From NCBI GenBank assembly GCA_046295175.1, contig JBKBNY010000007.1, positions 234,196 through 298,195 on the forward strand: a stretch of 64,000 nt of DNA, read 5' to 3'. Position numbers and translations under genes: made by a program. The DNA comes from JALOLV01 sp046295175 (GTDB taxonomy: Bacteria > Bacteroidota > Bacteroidia > Cytophagales > Spirosomataceae). The notes beneath the pieces are model-generated. The model saw only the letters and a list, made by a program, of their open reading frames with translations, made no database searches and was not told the DNA's origin. This document shows, piece after piece, positions 16,619 through 26,095 of the stretch (the first letter of the stretch is position 1; the number at the start of each line of letters is the position of its first letter).

Positions 16619-17053
16619 TTAAAAACTCATCAAAGATACAGCAATTACTTTATTTTCGTTTAAATCAAAAGCACATGTTTCAAAATTCGGCGGCCCCATC
16701 AGCATCGTTACGTTTGAGAATCCGAAAGGCTCAGTTGGCATTTGTCCGTTAAAATCCATTTGTTTATTGGCATTTAAGTCTTGATATAAGCTGATGGCGT
16801 ATTTGCCTTCGAGCAATCCTTCAAATTTCAAGAAAATATCACCTTCTTTACTTACTTCTACTTCTGCATTTTTAACTCCGGGAGCGGCTAAAAAAGCATT
16901 AGCATCATTGGTAATTGTCGCATAGATTTTACCGCTTCTTTCTCTGATACCGTCGATTTTGACAGTTACATTGTATTTATTTTGGGCAAATGTGATTGTG
17001 TTGATTAGTCCGAAAATGGTTGCGAATACGATAGATTTGATTACTGTTTTCAT
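16619..17053 (-). CDS. DUF2141 exported protein
   Basis: 144 residues with a signal peptide (MKTVIKSIVFATIFGLINTI, cleavage after TFA). The mature domain fits DUF2141, a beta-sandwich of exported proteins: NVTVKIDGIRERSGKIYATI at the start, LLEGKYAISLYQDLNANKQM with the Asp-rich turn DLNANKQMD, then a C-terminal strand region with FGFSN. It probably folds in the periplasm or at the cell surface; function is unknown. Confidence 0.85.
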   Translation of the reverse strand: MKTVIKSIVFATIFGLINTITFAQNKYNVTVKIDGIRERSGKIYATITNDANAFLAAPGVKNAEVEVSKEGDIFLKFEGLLEGKYAISLYQDLNANKQMDFNGQMPTEPFGFSNVTMLMGPPNFETCAFDLNENKVIAVSLMSF

Positions 17054-17316
17054 TGTTTTATTAAAGTTTAAAATTTTTGTTTTCGTTTTGTTGAGTCAAA
17101 GGTAGGGCGTTAAAATAATGTAAGTCAAATCAAAGGGCTGATTGCCAAAAGTTTGGGGAGAATGTCAAAAAAGTGGGCTAAATGACAGTTTTTGGGATGT
17201 TTGTCAAACGCGGTCGGACGATAGTCAGACTGTAAAATCCGTAAATCATAACAAAAGATTGAAAAATTTACCGAACTTTGAGAGATTGAAAACATAGATT
17301 TTTGAATACAAAAGTT

Positions 17317-18303
17317 ATGAATAGAAAAATCCGTTGGGGAATCATTGGAGCGGGACGAATCGCCGAAAAATTTGCATCAGATTTAAAGGCTGTCGAACAA
17401 GCCATTTTGGTAGCTGTAACCTCGACTTCGCTCGAAAGAGCCACCGAATTTGCCCAAAGGCACAACGCCGAATTTGCCTACGGTTCTTACGAAGAAATCT
17501 TCCAAACCACCGATTTAGATATTGTCTATATTGCCACTCCGCATACTTCGCATTTCGAAAATACGATTTTGTGTTTGGAGAATAAAGTGGCTGTTTTGTG
17601 CGAAAAACCTTTTGCGATGAATCTCAAACAAGTGCAAAAGATGATAGAAACCGCCCAACGCAACGATACTTTCTTGATGGAAGCCATGTGGACTCGCTTT
17701 TTGCCAGCCATCAAAAAAACTTTTGAATTGATAGACAAAGGCCGAATCGGTAACATCCATAGTATTCACGCCGATTTTGGTTTTGCAGCTCCATTTTTAC
17801 CCGAAAAACGACTTTTCAATCAGGATTTGGGCGGAGGTGCATTGCTCGATATTGGTATTTATCCAGCTGTATTGTCTTTGATGTTTTTGGGATACCCCGC
17901 CGAAATCCAAGCGGTTACGTCCATCGGCCAAACAAACGTTGACGAAACTACAAGCTTTGTTTTCAAATACGAAAGCGGAGCAACTGCCGTTTTGAGTTCG
18001 ACAATCATGGCAAAAACTGCAACCGAAGCCTACATTTACGGCGATTTGGGTAGCATTTATTTGCATCCAAGATTTATGGAAACAAAAAAAATAACGCTCC
18101 GCGAAGACGGCAAAGAACCCATCGATTTTGAGTTTGAGCGTGAAACCTCTGGTTATAATTACGAAGCCGAAGAAGCCACTCGCTGCTTGCTCGAAGGCAA
18201 AAAAGAAAGTGATTTATTTCCGCTTTCGATGAGTGTAAAGCTGATTAGCTTGTTAGATGAAGTCCGCCAGAAGGCCGGAATCATCTATCCGAAATTTGAT
18301 TAA
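17317..18303 (+). CDS. Gfo/Idh/MocA-family oxidoreductase
   Basis: 328 residues from the ATG at 17317; a TTG at 17302 would add five. The N-terminal Rossmann fold shows IRWGIIGAGRIAEKFASDLK, and the family motif EKPFAMN (with VLCEKPF) places the NAD(P)-handling Lys. The second half has the dimerisation domain with LDIGIYPAVLSLMFLG, in which D-I-G-x-Y-P holds the catalytic Asp/His-type position. Sequence resembles the dihydrodiol/D-xylose dehydrogenase-like subgroup. The substrate is probably a sugar or polyol, not identifiable here. It stands alone. Confidence 0.88.
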   Translation: MNRKIRWGIIGAGRIAEKFASDLKAVEQAILVAVTSTSLERATEFAQRHNAEFAYGSYEEIFQTTDLDIVYIATPHTSHFENTILCLENKVAVLCEKPFAMNLKQVQKMIETAQRNDTFLMEAMWTRFLPAIKKTFELIDKGRIGNIHSIHADFGFAAPFLPEKRLFNQDLGGGALLDIGIYPAVLSLMFLGYPAEIQAVTSIGQTNVDETTSFVFKYESGATAVLSSTIMAKTATEAYIYGDLGSIYLHPRFMETKKITLREDGKEPIDFEFERETSGYNYEAEEATRCLLEGKKESDLFPLSMSVKLISLLDEVRQKAGIIYPKFD

Positions 18304-18473
18304 AGATTCATCCAATCGTAGCCGTGGCACGTTGAGCGTGTCACGGATTGTCGAAAATTCCGCAAAATATTCATTCTCAAAAATATTTTTTATTACGATT
18401 TCCAACTTTTTTATTCAAAACTGAATCATAAAAGAAAATTCCCGAAAATTGTAGGATTTCTATCGCCCTTTTC

Positions 18474-19019
18474 ATGTACAAAGAACGAGAATTAGTTGAA
18501 GCATGTATCCGCCAAGAACGCAATGCTCAGCGTCAGTTGTATGAACTGTACGCGGGTAAGTTGCTTGTTACGGCCATGCGTTACATGAAAAACCGTGACG
18601 ATGCCGAAGACGTCCTACAAGATTCATTCATCAAGATTTTTAAGCACCTCGATAGTTTTAGGTTCGATTGTCCGCTCGATGCTTGGCTACGCCGAATCGT
18701 AGTGAATACGGCACTCAAACAGCTCAAAAAGCAGGCAGAGTTTATGCAACAAATTGATAGCCAGTTGGTTGCAGATGAGGTTGAGCAAAGCGAACTAACG
18801 ATTTCGGGGTTTCAGTTTGAGCAACTGATGGCTATGGTGGCGAGTTTGCCCGATGGATGTCGTACGGTTTTTAACCTGTACGCCATCGAAGGATACCAGC
18901 ACAATGAGATTGCCGAATTGCTGGGGATTTCGGAAGGAACTTCAAAATCGCAGTATTCGAGAGCAAAATCATTGCTCCAAGCCAAAATAATAAAGGAAAG
19001 GTTACCGCTGATTAAGTGA
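18474..19019 (+). CDS. ECF-type RNA polymerase sigma factor
   Basis: 181 residues. Region 2 is seen in YMKNRDDAEDVLQDSFIKIFKHLDSFRFDCPLD (core binding and -10 recognition), region 4 in VFNLYAIEGYQHNEI followed by AELLGISEGTSKSQYSRAK, a helix-turn-helix for -35 recognition. It is followed 39 bp later by a gene for a membrane-spanning protein that may be its partner. A palindrome at about 18317-18349 separates it from the preceding oxidoreductase gene. Confidence 0.92.
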   Translation: MYKERELVEACIRQERNAQRQLYELYAGKLLVTAMRYMKNRDDAEDVLQDSFIKIFKHLDSFRFDCPLDAWLRRIVVNTALKQLKKQAEFMQQIDSQLVADEVEQSELTISGFQFEQLMAMVASLPDGCRTVFNLYAIEGYQHNEIAELLGISEGTSKSQYSRAKSLLQAKIIKERLPLIK

Positions 19020-19058
19020 TTCTGAAATGATTTCGCTGAAAAGTTGATAGATAATATA

Positions 19059-20507
19059 ATGATAAATCAAGAACAAAATAATTTTGAAGAACAATGGAAA
19101 CAGGCGTTTGAGTCTGCTTCGATGCCGCCTTCGGATAAACTCTGGGCGAATATCGAGGCCGAACTCGACAAAGACAAACGCCGTCTTCCGGTTTTCTTCA
19201 TTCTTCGTCCTTCGTATCTGATGGGCGGAGTCGCTGCTCTTTTGCTGATGCTTTGGGGCGGAATCAGTATTATGAATAACATCGGCCAAGATACCAAGCA
19301 GCAATCGGGAGTGGCGGTTGTTCAGCCTAAAAAATCGGATAAATCATCTGCAAATACGGCAGATAAAGCTCATACCGAAGCAACACCGGTTTTGCCAAAT
19401 GAATTGGCCCATAATGAGCCAAAACAAGTAGTTACACAATCATCAGACATAAACCTAACCAATAATAAACCAACCACTGCATTGGCAGTAGTATCGAAAA
19501 ACAACCAAAAATTAGGTAAAACTGGCTCATCAGAAGTGGTAGAGGCGTTTGCAGATGAGCCAGTTATTGCCCAAAACCTAACTGTCGAAAGCGGAGTAGA
19601 ACGCAATACAATCGAAGCAAACCAATTAGATAACATTGATTTTCAGCCGTATCGTAGTCGTTTTCAGGCTCGAAATCTCTTACAGTATGATGTCGCCGAA
19701 ACCGAAGAAAAAACAATAGCCTCAAACGATTCTAAGTTTTGGTTAGGGGTGCAGTCGGGAGTTTCGCCATTCAATCCAAACGTAAACCTAAATACTGTGA
19801 ATGCCTCGGCACTTTCACAAGCTGAGATATTTGCCAATAGCAACAAAGTACAGATAAACGGTATGCCATCTGGTTCACAAGATTTCCAGGGCATCCAGTC
19901 TTACGGTACTCCACAAAATCAGATTCGTTCGGGTTTGGCTACCAATATCGGCTTTGCAACAGGTTATGACCTAAACAAAAAATGGAGTGTTGAGAGTGGG
20001 CTAAGGTATATGTCGGGCAATTCGAGCCTATTGAGCAATACATACTCAATAAACGAATTTACCGGGCAAGTCAATACCTATCTGGCCGAAGTGGTATCGA
20101 ACAGAAGTTCGGCGAATACCGTCATTGCTGATGTCGAAAATTTCAATAATCGTTATCAATATCTGATGTTGCCAGTGCAAGCTGCTTACAAAATACCCGT
20201 TAGTCGCAATATTGATTTGAGCGTTTTGGGTGGATTCTCGACCGATTTATTCTTGCAGCACAATATCTCAACCCGTGGTGGATTGGTAGCAAAATCGACG
20301 ATTAGCCAAGGTAATACCGCTTATCGTTCGCTCAATCTGAGTGGTTTGGGAGGTGTAAGGGCCAATTATTTATTCAACAAACATTGGCAGGCAAACATCG
20401 GCATGAGTTACCAGCATTCGTTGCTTTCGGGCATGAAAAACACCAGCAATCTCAATATGCAGATGCGACTCGTTGGCTTGCAATACGGCCTAAATTATAG
20501 ATTTTAG
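19059..20507 (+). CDS. Membrane-anchored protein with C-terminal outer-membrane-barrel-like domain, next to ECF sigma
   Basis: 482 residues from the ATG at 19059 (a TTG at 19044 is possible). Residues 1-50 are cytoplasmic and acidic, containing FEEQWKQAFESASMPPSDKL, which resembles the sigma-binding tails of anti-sigma-like proteins in this phylum. One transmembrane helix follows (YLMGGVAALLLMLWGGISIM). Next comes a low-complexity Thr/Asn/Gln-rich linker (about 75-190) and a C-terminal beta-rich region with alternating patterns such as VESGLRYMSGNSSLL and QANIGMSYQHSLLSGM, as in PorT-like 8-stranded barrels. Having an inner-membrane helix and a barrel-like domain in one chain is odd. It is coupled to the sigma gene by position. 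Regulation of the sigma factor is inferred. Confidence 0.65.
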   Translation: MINQEQNNFEEQWKQAFESASMPPSDKLWANIEAELDKDKRRLPVFFILRPSYLMGGVAALLLMLWGGISIMNNIGQDTKQQSGVAVVQPKKSDKSSANTADKAHTEATPVLPNELAHNEPKQVVTQSSDINLTNNKPTTALAVVSKNNQKLGKTGSSEVVEAFADEPVIAQNLTVESGVERNTIEANQLDNIDFQPYRSRFQARNLLQYDVAETEEKTIASNDSKFWLGVQSGVSPFNPNVNLNTVNASALSQAEIFANSNKVQINGMPSGSQDFQGIQSYGTPQNQIRSGLATNIGFATGYDLNKKWSVESGLRYMSGNSSLLSNTYSINEFTGQVNTYLAEVVSNRSSANTVIADVENFNNRYQYLMLPVQAAYKIPVSRNIDLSVLGGFSTDLFLQHNISTRGGLVAKSTISQGNTAYRSLNLSGLGGVRANYLFNKHWQANIGMSYQHSLLSGMKNTSNLNMQMRLVGLQYGLNYRF

Positions 20508-20676
20508 TACAAATAATTAGTCGAATTCTCCCTTTGTCCGAAGACGCACGTACATCGTCCGTTTTCGGACATTTTTTATTTCCATAAATCACATAACTCG
20601 CTGATAATAAACCCTTTGACTAATTGGCATAAACTTTGGCATATTTATAGAAAATAAAAAACTTTACATTTACCGA

Positions 20677-21339
20677 ATGATTTCATTACGCAACATATCA
20701 AAATACTACCCAGCCGGTTTTGGCAAAACGTATGTATTACGCAATATCAGCCTTGATATAAACCAAGGCGAGTTTGTTTCAATCATGGGGCCTTCGGGGT
20801 CGGGTAAATCTACACTTTTACATATTTTAGGATTATTGGAGGAGGCTTCTGAGGGCGAATACCTATTTGGCGAAACGCCGGTTCAGAAATTATCCGAAAA
20901 AAAACGTACTGAGTTACACCGCGGACACATCGGGTTTGTGTTTCAGGCCTATCATTTGATTGATGAATTGACGGTCTATGAAAACATCGAAACACCATTG
21001 CTTTACAAAGGTATGAGCGGCTCCGAACGCAAAAGCAAAGTGGCCGATACGCTCGATAGATTTAATATTGTAGGTAAAAAAGATTTGTTTCCGACTCAGC
21101 TCTCGGGCGGACAACAACAATTGGTAGGTATTGCACGTGCGATTGTGGCCGAGCCAAAGGTTATTTTTGCCGACGAACCTACTGGCAACCTCCACTCTGA
21201 GCAAGCCAAGCAGATTATGGAGTTATTCCGTAAGCTGAATCAAGAGGATGGCGTGACGATTGTGCAAGTGACACACTCCGAAGAAAATGCCAAATACGGT
21301 AACCGAGTTATCAACCTAAAAGACGGTTGGCTCGATTGA
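20677..21339 (+). CDS. LolD/MacB-type ABC transporter ATPase
   Basis: 220 residues: Walker A MGPSGSGKST (about 37-46), Q-loop GFVFQAYHLIDELTVYENI, signature LSGGQQQLVGIARAIV, Walker B KVIFADEPTGN and an H-loop THSEE. The size and the ENIETPLLY segment fit the LolD/MacB/FtsE class, which works with a separate FtsX-like permease on lipoprotein release or peptide efflux. No permease lies next to it: a terminator and then a TolC-type gene follow. The permease may be encoded elsewhere. Confidence 0.9.
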   Translation: MISLRNISKYYPAGFGKTYVLRNISLDINQGEFVSIMGPSGSGKSTLLHILGLLEEASEGEYLFGETPVQKLSEKKRTELHRGHIGFVFQAYHLIDELTVYENIETPLLYKGMSGSERKSKVADTLDRFNIVGKKDLFPTQLSGGQQQLVGIARAIVAEPKVIFADEPTGNLHSEQAKQIMELFRKLNQEDGVTIVQVTHSEENAKYGNRVINLKDGWLD

Positions 21340-21403
21340 GTACAGAAAACAACAATTGGTAAAATTATACACGTTTGTAAATAATTTAGTTTAGGGAAAC
21401 ATT

Positions 21404-21436
21404 AAGGCATACTCATATTGTAGTATGCCTTCTTTT
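21404..21436 (+). terminator. Terminator between the ABC ATPase and TolC-type genes
   Basis: AAGGCATACT...AGTATGCCTT with an 8-nt loop, followed by CTTTT. It argues that the two genes are separate transcription units. A small hairpin AACGG-TTCG-CCGTT follows at 21458-21471. Confidence 0.75.
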
Positions 21437-21502
21437 AAAAAATATTCCTGATTAACAAACGGTTCGCCGTTGTGATAACGATTTCTATTAACTATTCATA
21501 AG

Positions 21503-22822
21503 ATGAAAACCTATCTCAAATATATCTTTTTTGTCTCGGCGATTTCGGCAAATGCCCAAACCAAAATGACGCTGAAAGAGTGTGCTGATATTGCCATCAA
21601 AAATAATCTGACTATCAGAGAAGCTCAAATAAATGCCGAAAATGCTAATGTGTTGTATGGGCAAGCCAAGTCGCAGGCGTTTCCGCAGACACAGCTTTTT
21701 ATCGACCAAGGTTTGCGAGCAGGTCGAAGTATCAACCGTTTCGATAACACTTTTATCAATGAGGTTTACAACACAAACGGTATTTATTTACAATCGCAGG
21801 TATCGGTTTTCAACTCGTTCCAAATCAAAAATCAGGCACGCCAGAATGAATTGTTGTACCAGTCGAGCCTTAAAAATATTGATGCCGCACGCAACCGCCT
21901 GATGGTAAACCTCATACAAGCCTATATACAGGTTTTAGCCGCCCAAGAGTTATTGGATGTTACCCAAAAGCAAGTCGAGACCTCGAAACAGCAAGTCGAA
22001 AGGGTAAGCAAGCAAATCGAAGCGGGTACAGTGGGTAATACCACACTTTTTGATATAAAATCGCAATTGGCCAATGACGAATTCTCTTTTGTTACGGCCA
22101 AAAATAATCTTCAAACTGCCCGTTTGACATTGTTTCAGCAAATGAATCAATCGCCCAATCGCAGCGTAGTTTTTGAGCCGATTAAAGAAGAAGTAAATCT
22201 ATACAATATTGATTTTCAAGAAGTTGATAGAATTTATGAAGAAGCAGCAACGCTTTTTCCGGATATTAAATCTAACGAAATCAGAATCCAAAGTTTTGAC
22301 AATGGTATAAAAGCGGCCAAGGCCAATGCTTTGCCAAGTTTGAGTTTGAGTGGTTCGTTTCAGGCATTTTATGCTTCGTCGAACACCGAATTGAATTACA
22401 TCAAACAATTAGACGCAACCCGCAATGGTTCTCTAAATCTTACGTTAACGGTGCCGATTTTGGGTAATTTACAAAATAAATACCGTGTAAATGCCGTAAG
22501 AATTCAGAAGCAATTGGCCGAAAATCAGCTGAATACCGCTCGCTTACAGCTTCGCCAGGCTATTGAGCAGTCTTTTCAGGCATTTATTGCGGCATCGGAG
22601 CGTTACAAAATTGCAAACGAGCAAGTAGAAATCTTAAATCAAAATGTGGCGGCTATTGAGAGTCGAATCAGTGCGGGAGTAGTAATGAGTAATTCGGCCG
22701 ATTATATTTTGGCTCGGAATAACCAAGCGAGAGCATTATCGAATCTGGTACAAGCCAAATACGAATACATTTTACAGAAAAAAGCTCTTGATTTTTACAG
22801 AAGTGGAGAGTGGAGGTTTTAA
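21503..22822 (+). CDS. TolC-family outer membrane efflux protein
   Basis: 439 residues with a signal peptide (MKTYLKYIFFVSAISANA|Q). Two homologous halves show the TolC pattern: ECADIAIKNNLTIREAQIN at the start, long coiled-coil helices (VTQKQVETSKQQVERVSKQI and the repeat around NEQVEILNQNVAAIESRI), and the LTLTVPILGN strand segment. Such proteins trimerise into an outer-membrane and periplasmic channel for efflux or type I secretion. Length is normal. No membrane-fusion protein lies beside it; the preceding ABC ATPase is separated by a terminator. Confidence 0.92.
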   Translation: MKTYLKYIFFVSAISANAQTKMTLKECADIAIKNNLTIREAQINAENANVLYGQAKSQAFPQTQLFIDQGLRAGRSINRFDNTFINEVYNTNGIYLQSQVSVFNSFQIKNQARQNELLYQSSLKNIDAARNRLMVNLIQAYIQVLAAQELLDVTQKQVETSKQQVERVSKQIEAGTVGNTTLFDIKSQLANDEFSFVTAKNNLQTARLTLFQQMNQSPNRSVVFEPIKEEVNLYNIDFQEVDRIYEEAATLFPDIKSNEIRIQSFDNGIKAAKANALPSLSLSGSFQAFYASSNTELNYIKQLDATRNGSLNLTLTVPILGNLQNKYRVNAVRIQKQLAENQLNTARLQLRQAIEQSFQAFIAASERYKIANEQVEILNQNVAAIESRISAGVVMSNSADYILARNNQARALSNLVQAKYEYILQKKALDFYRSGEWRF

Positions 22823-22843
22823 AGTCTTAGAGTTTATAGTTTA

Positions 22844-22907
22844 AGAGTTTCAAAGTTCAATGTAGAACAGACCTAATCTGCTCAAACCACAAACTTTGAA
22901 ACTCTCA
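22844..22907. terminator. Hairpin between convergent TolC-type and TPR genes
   Basis: AGAGTTTCAAAGTT at about 22845 pairs with AACTTTGAAACTCT at about 22891-22904, with a long loop. The genes converge across it, so it may end transcripts from both sides. Confidence 0.5.
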
Positions 22908-22911
22908 AATC

Positions 22912-24324
22912 CTACTTATACTGCTCAATAATCCTGTGTAAAGCCTTTTGTGTTTCGAGATTTGAGAAAAATTCGTAAATCTGCGTATGAGCATCATAAT
23001 TAAGCGTTAGTGCTGTCTGAAGATATTCATACGCCTCGTTGTAATTTCCTCCATAAATCAGATAAACCGTCGCTCGATAATACAAATCCGCTTCTTCTGG
23101 AAGTTCTTCGGTGGCATCATAGATAATCTCAAAAGCCTTATCGAATTCGCTTTGTTCAAAATGCAGAAGCGAATAATTAAGCCACGCATCGACATTCAGC
23201 GGGTCGAGCTCGATTGCCTGACTGTAAGCCTCAATTCCCGAAAGAATATTACCCATTTTGGTCTCAGTATCGGCCAAAAGTTGCCAATACTCAGCGTTAG
23301 CATCGTTTATTTTGATAGCCTTCTTCGTAAAATGGATTGATTCGTACCAGCGTTCTTGCTCATAAAGCACCGAACCCATTCCGTACCAAGCCTCATCCCA
23401 TTGGTCGTCTATTTTGGTAGCCTCCTTATATTTTTCGTAGGCTTCGGCGAGTTCGCCGAGTTTTTCGTGGGCCGCTCCGAGATGTGTCAAAACCTCCGAA
23501 CTCACAGGCTCGTATCTCAAAACTCGCTGATAGGCTTCTTTGGCATCTCGATAATTCTCCATATTCATGTGAGTATGAGCCAAATTGAACCAACCCGAAG
23601 CAAAATCTTCTTTTATCGTAACAGAATAATCGTAAGCGTAGGCGGCATCGCTGTTTTTATTGAGGCGACTGTAAATCATCCCCAAGGCAAACCACGAAAA
23701 ATACGAAAACGGGTCTTCGTCAATAAATTTCTTGAAGTATTTAATCCCTTTCTCTAATTTATTGATTTGCTCAAGGCAAAAAACCATCTCATAGTAGGCC
23801 GCTTCGTTGTTAATATTATGCCTGATTGAGAGATTGTAGTAATGAGCCGCGTCTTCAAATTTCTGCCAATTTTGGTAGGTTTGGGCCATCTGAAAGTAGA
23901 TATTCTCTTTCTCATCCGATACAAGCATTGCTTCATGAAAAAGCTCAATGGCTTGCTCGTATTCGCCCATTAGATTGTGAATGACCCCACGCATAAACGT
24001 TATCTCGGGGTCGGATGGATTAAATGTCGAAGCCTTATCTAAAACCTCTATCGCGTCGTTAAATTTCTCGGTATTGATGTAGAGTTGGGCTTTGTTGAGT
24101 AGTAATTCGAGCGAGTAGGGATAATTCATTAGTCCTATTCGACAAACCCTCATGGCCATCTCCCATTTACCTTTGAGCAGATAGTATTCTGATAGTTGTT
24201 CGTAGGTTTCTTCGTCGAAGAAAACCGCCTCTTTTGTTCTTAGCATTTCTTCGAAACGCTGTACAGTAGCTTCAACTTCGGCACCGTTGAAGTCTTCAGA
24301 CCTGTCGCTGAAATCTTGTTGCAT
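22912..24324 (-). CDS. Cytoplasmic tetratricopeptide-repeat protein
   Basis: 470 residues, no signal peptide or membrane segment. At least eleven TPR-like units are visible with the W/Y-x-x-L/G-x-x-Y/A pattern, for instance ASGWFNLAHTHMNMENYRDA and EAWYGMGSVLYEQERWYESI; most of the chain is repeat from residue about 40 to the end. It is a protein-interaction scaffold of a type widespread in Cytophagales, but no partner can be read from context. It has its own transcription unit, with the SDR gene 163 bp upstream. Confidence 0.85.
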   Translation of the reverse strand: MQQDFSDRSEDFNGAEVEATVQRFEEMLRTKEAVFFDEETYEQLSEYYLLKGKWEMAMRVCRIGLMNYPYSLELLLNKAQLYINTEKFNDAIEVLDKASTFNPSDPEITFMRGVIHNLMGEYEQAIELFHEAMLVSDEKENIYFQMAQTYQNWQKFEDAAHYYNLSIRHNINNEAAYYEMVFCLEQINKLEKGIKYFKKFIDEDPFSYFSWFALGMIYSRLNKNSDAAYAYDYSVTIKEDFASGWFNLAHTHMNMENYRDAKEAYQRVLRYEPVSSEVLTHLGAAHEKLGELAEAYEKYKEATKIDDQWDEAWYGMGSVLYEQERWYESIHFTKKAIKINDANAEYWQLLADTETKMGNILSGIEAYSQAIELDPLNVDAWLNYSLLHFEQSEFDKAFEIIYDATEELPEEADLYYRATVYLIYGGNYNEAYEYLQTALTLNYDAHTQIYEFFSNLETQKALHRIIEQYK

Positions 24325-24487
24325 GTAAGGCTGTTTTCCAAAAAGTTATTGATAACTAATAATCACGACACTTAAATCACGGGTAATGATTATAATTTAT
24401 TTCACCCAAATCAATACTAATTTACAATTATAAATGTAAATGTCAAGGATATTGGCGAAATAAAATTGGGCAATCCGATGACTATTC

Positions 24488-25489
24488 TCAATCATTGGCG
24501 ATACTTTCACAAACTCGTCGGATTGTCGAATCTAAACTATTAAACTCAAATCCGAGGGTTTTTCGCATCTTATCGTTTTTATAAGCAAAAACCGTGCGAG
24601 AACTCCGGGCCGTTTCTTTTGTTATGAGAGGGGCGTTTCCAGTAAAAAATGAACGGATATGCTCGATTCTCCAAATTATTTCGGCCATGAGGGGCGTTAC
24701 CAAATATTTGGTACGGGGTTTGTGCATTGCATCCGCTATCTTATCAAACACTTCTTTGTAGGTAGTTGTTCCGCCATTTAATATAAATCGTTCACCTTTG
24801 ATGTCCGAGACCGTCAATTGATAGACCGCCTCCGCGACATCTTTGACATCAACGTAGTTGAGCGAGCCAAGCGTATAAAATTTGTTTTTGTCGTGAATAT
24901 ACTTAAATAATTGCGTGCTACTGCGGTTCCAGTCGCCTTCGCCCAAAACCACCGACGGATTCACCACCACTACATTTAGCCCTTCGGCTTCGCCTCGCCA
25001 AACCTCACATTCGGCAAGGTACTTAGTTTTGGCGTAATACGAATTCATCGGTGATTCTTCCCACTTTTGATTTTCGTTGATTTCGATTTGGGTTTCGGTC
25101 TTTTGGATATTTGATGGCTTTCCTAAAGCCGCCACCGAGCTAATAAAGCACAATTTTTTTATCTGCGGATTGGTCAAGCAAGCATTGATAAGATTGGCAG
25201 TGCCTTCGACATTGGTCTTAAACATTCTCTTTTGGTCTTTTGGAGCAAAAGAAACAATCGCCGCCGTATGCACCACGTAATCTACTTGCCGAATGGCCTC
25301 TTGTAGCGAAATGATGTCTGAAAGTTCGCCCTCTACAACCGTGATTTGCGGAGCAATATCTTTTAGCAATGATTTATCAGAGTTGGTTCTACAAAAAGCA
25401 AATACCTCAAGTTTATCTTGGATAAATCTTCGACAAACCGCACTTCCTACCAATCCGTTAGCTCCAGTAACAAGAACTTTTAAAGACAT
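24488..25489 (-). CDS. NAD-dependent epimerase/dehydratase (extended SDR)
   Basis: 333 residues. The dinucleotide site is VTGANGLVGSAVCRRF near the N-terminus, with VVHTAAIVSF and the active-site YYAKTKYLAE (Tyr and Lys present) preceded by the Ser of CFISSVAALG. The fold and length fit the extended SDR class, in the group of dihydroflavonol-reductase-like proteins. The substrate cannot be read from the sequence. It stands alone and faces away from a 346-bp AT-rich gap. Confidence 0.88.
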   Translation of the reverse strand: MSLKVLVTGANGLVGSAVCRRFIQDKLEVFAFCRTNSDKSLLKDIAPQITVVEGELSDIISLQEAIRQVDYVVHTAAIVSFAPKDQKRMFKTNVEGTANLINACLTNPQIKKLCFISSVAALGKPSNIQKTETQIEINENQKWEESPMNSYYAKTKYLAECEVWRGEAEGLNVVVVNPSVVLGEGDWNRSSTQLFKYIHDKNKFYTLGSLNYVDVKDVAEAVYQLTVSDIKGERFILNGGTTTYKEVFDKIADAMHKPRTKYLVTPLMAEIIWRIEHIRSFFTGNAPLITKETARSSRTVFAYKNDKMRKTLGFEFNSLDSTIRRVCESIAND

Positions 25490-25835
25490 TATTTGAGTAT
25501 CGAGTGGTGTACCACCCTTTTTTGATTAGTTGCTACAAATAAAATATCCAAATTTAGGATTTAGAAATCATATCCAATCTATTATTGATAATAAAATGTA
25601 TAAAGCAAAGGTTTTGATTTTATTAAAAACTTTAAGAAAAGCATCTCTTAGGTACACCTCGCATCTTTGAAAATTACCAGTAAACAGTAGTTTTATTGTA
25701 TTATTTTTAGAATTAATATTTCAAATAAGAGATATTTAAGTTTTTTTTAAATATTTTTTAAGGAACACTTGCACGGTATCTTAAAATTTCCTTAAATTTG
25801 TATCGGATTTAAAACCTTAAACACCGCAAAAGATA
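25490..25835. other. AT-rich gap with promoter of the small lipoprotein
   Basis: No gene seen. At 25769-25800 there is TTG, 21 bp, TAAATTTG, matching the Bacteroidota promoter consensus and lying 36 bp before the small lipoprotein gene. The rest is AT-rich with poly-T runs near 25740 and no clear repeat. Confidence 0.6.
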
Positions 25836-26015
25836 ATGAAAAAAGTATTTGCAATCCTTTTCGTAGCTGCTATGGCATCTATGGCTGCTTGTACAAGCAA
25901 AACTGAAACAGCTACTGATTCAACTGCAGTTGATACTACTGCTGTTGCTGCTCCAGCTGCTGACACTACAGCTACTGCTGACACTACAGCTGCTGCTGAT
26001 ACTACTAAAAAATAA
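25836..26015 (+). CDS. Small Ala/Thr/Asp-rich lipoprotein
   Basis: 59 residues: MKKVFAILFVAAMASMAACT is a lipoprotein signal with lipobox M-A-A-C at residues 16-19, followed by a low-complexity tail of Thr, Ala and Asp in repeated ADTTA units and a KK end. Its strong promoter upstream and intrinsic terminator downstream make it a real, probably well-expressed gene. Small lipoproteins of this kind are common and poorly described in Cytophagales. The function is unknown; a periplasmic spacer or envelope-filling role is possible. Confidence 0.8.
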   Translation: MKKVFAILFVAAMASMAACTSKTETATDSTAVDTTAVAAPAADTTATADTTAAADTTKK

Positions 26016-26036
26016 TTTTTTTAGTAAAAGCATTAA

Positions 26037-26074
26037 AGAAGCCTCAATCTTACGGTTGAGGCTTCTCTGTTTTT
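26037..26074 (+). terminator. Terminator of the small lipoprotein gene
   Basis: AGAAGCCTCAA at 26037-26047 and TTGAGGCTTCT at 26056-26066 pair perfectly, followed by CTGTTTTT. Confidence 0.85.
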
Positions 26075-26095
26075 AGGGCAATCCGAAATTTATTT

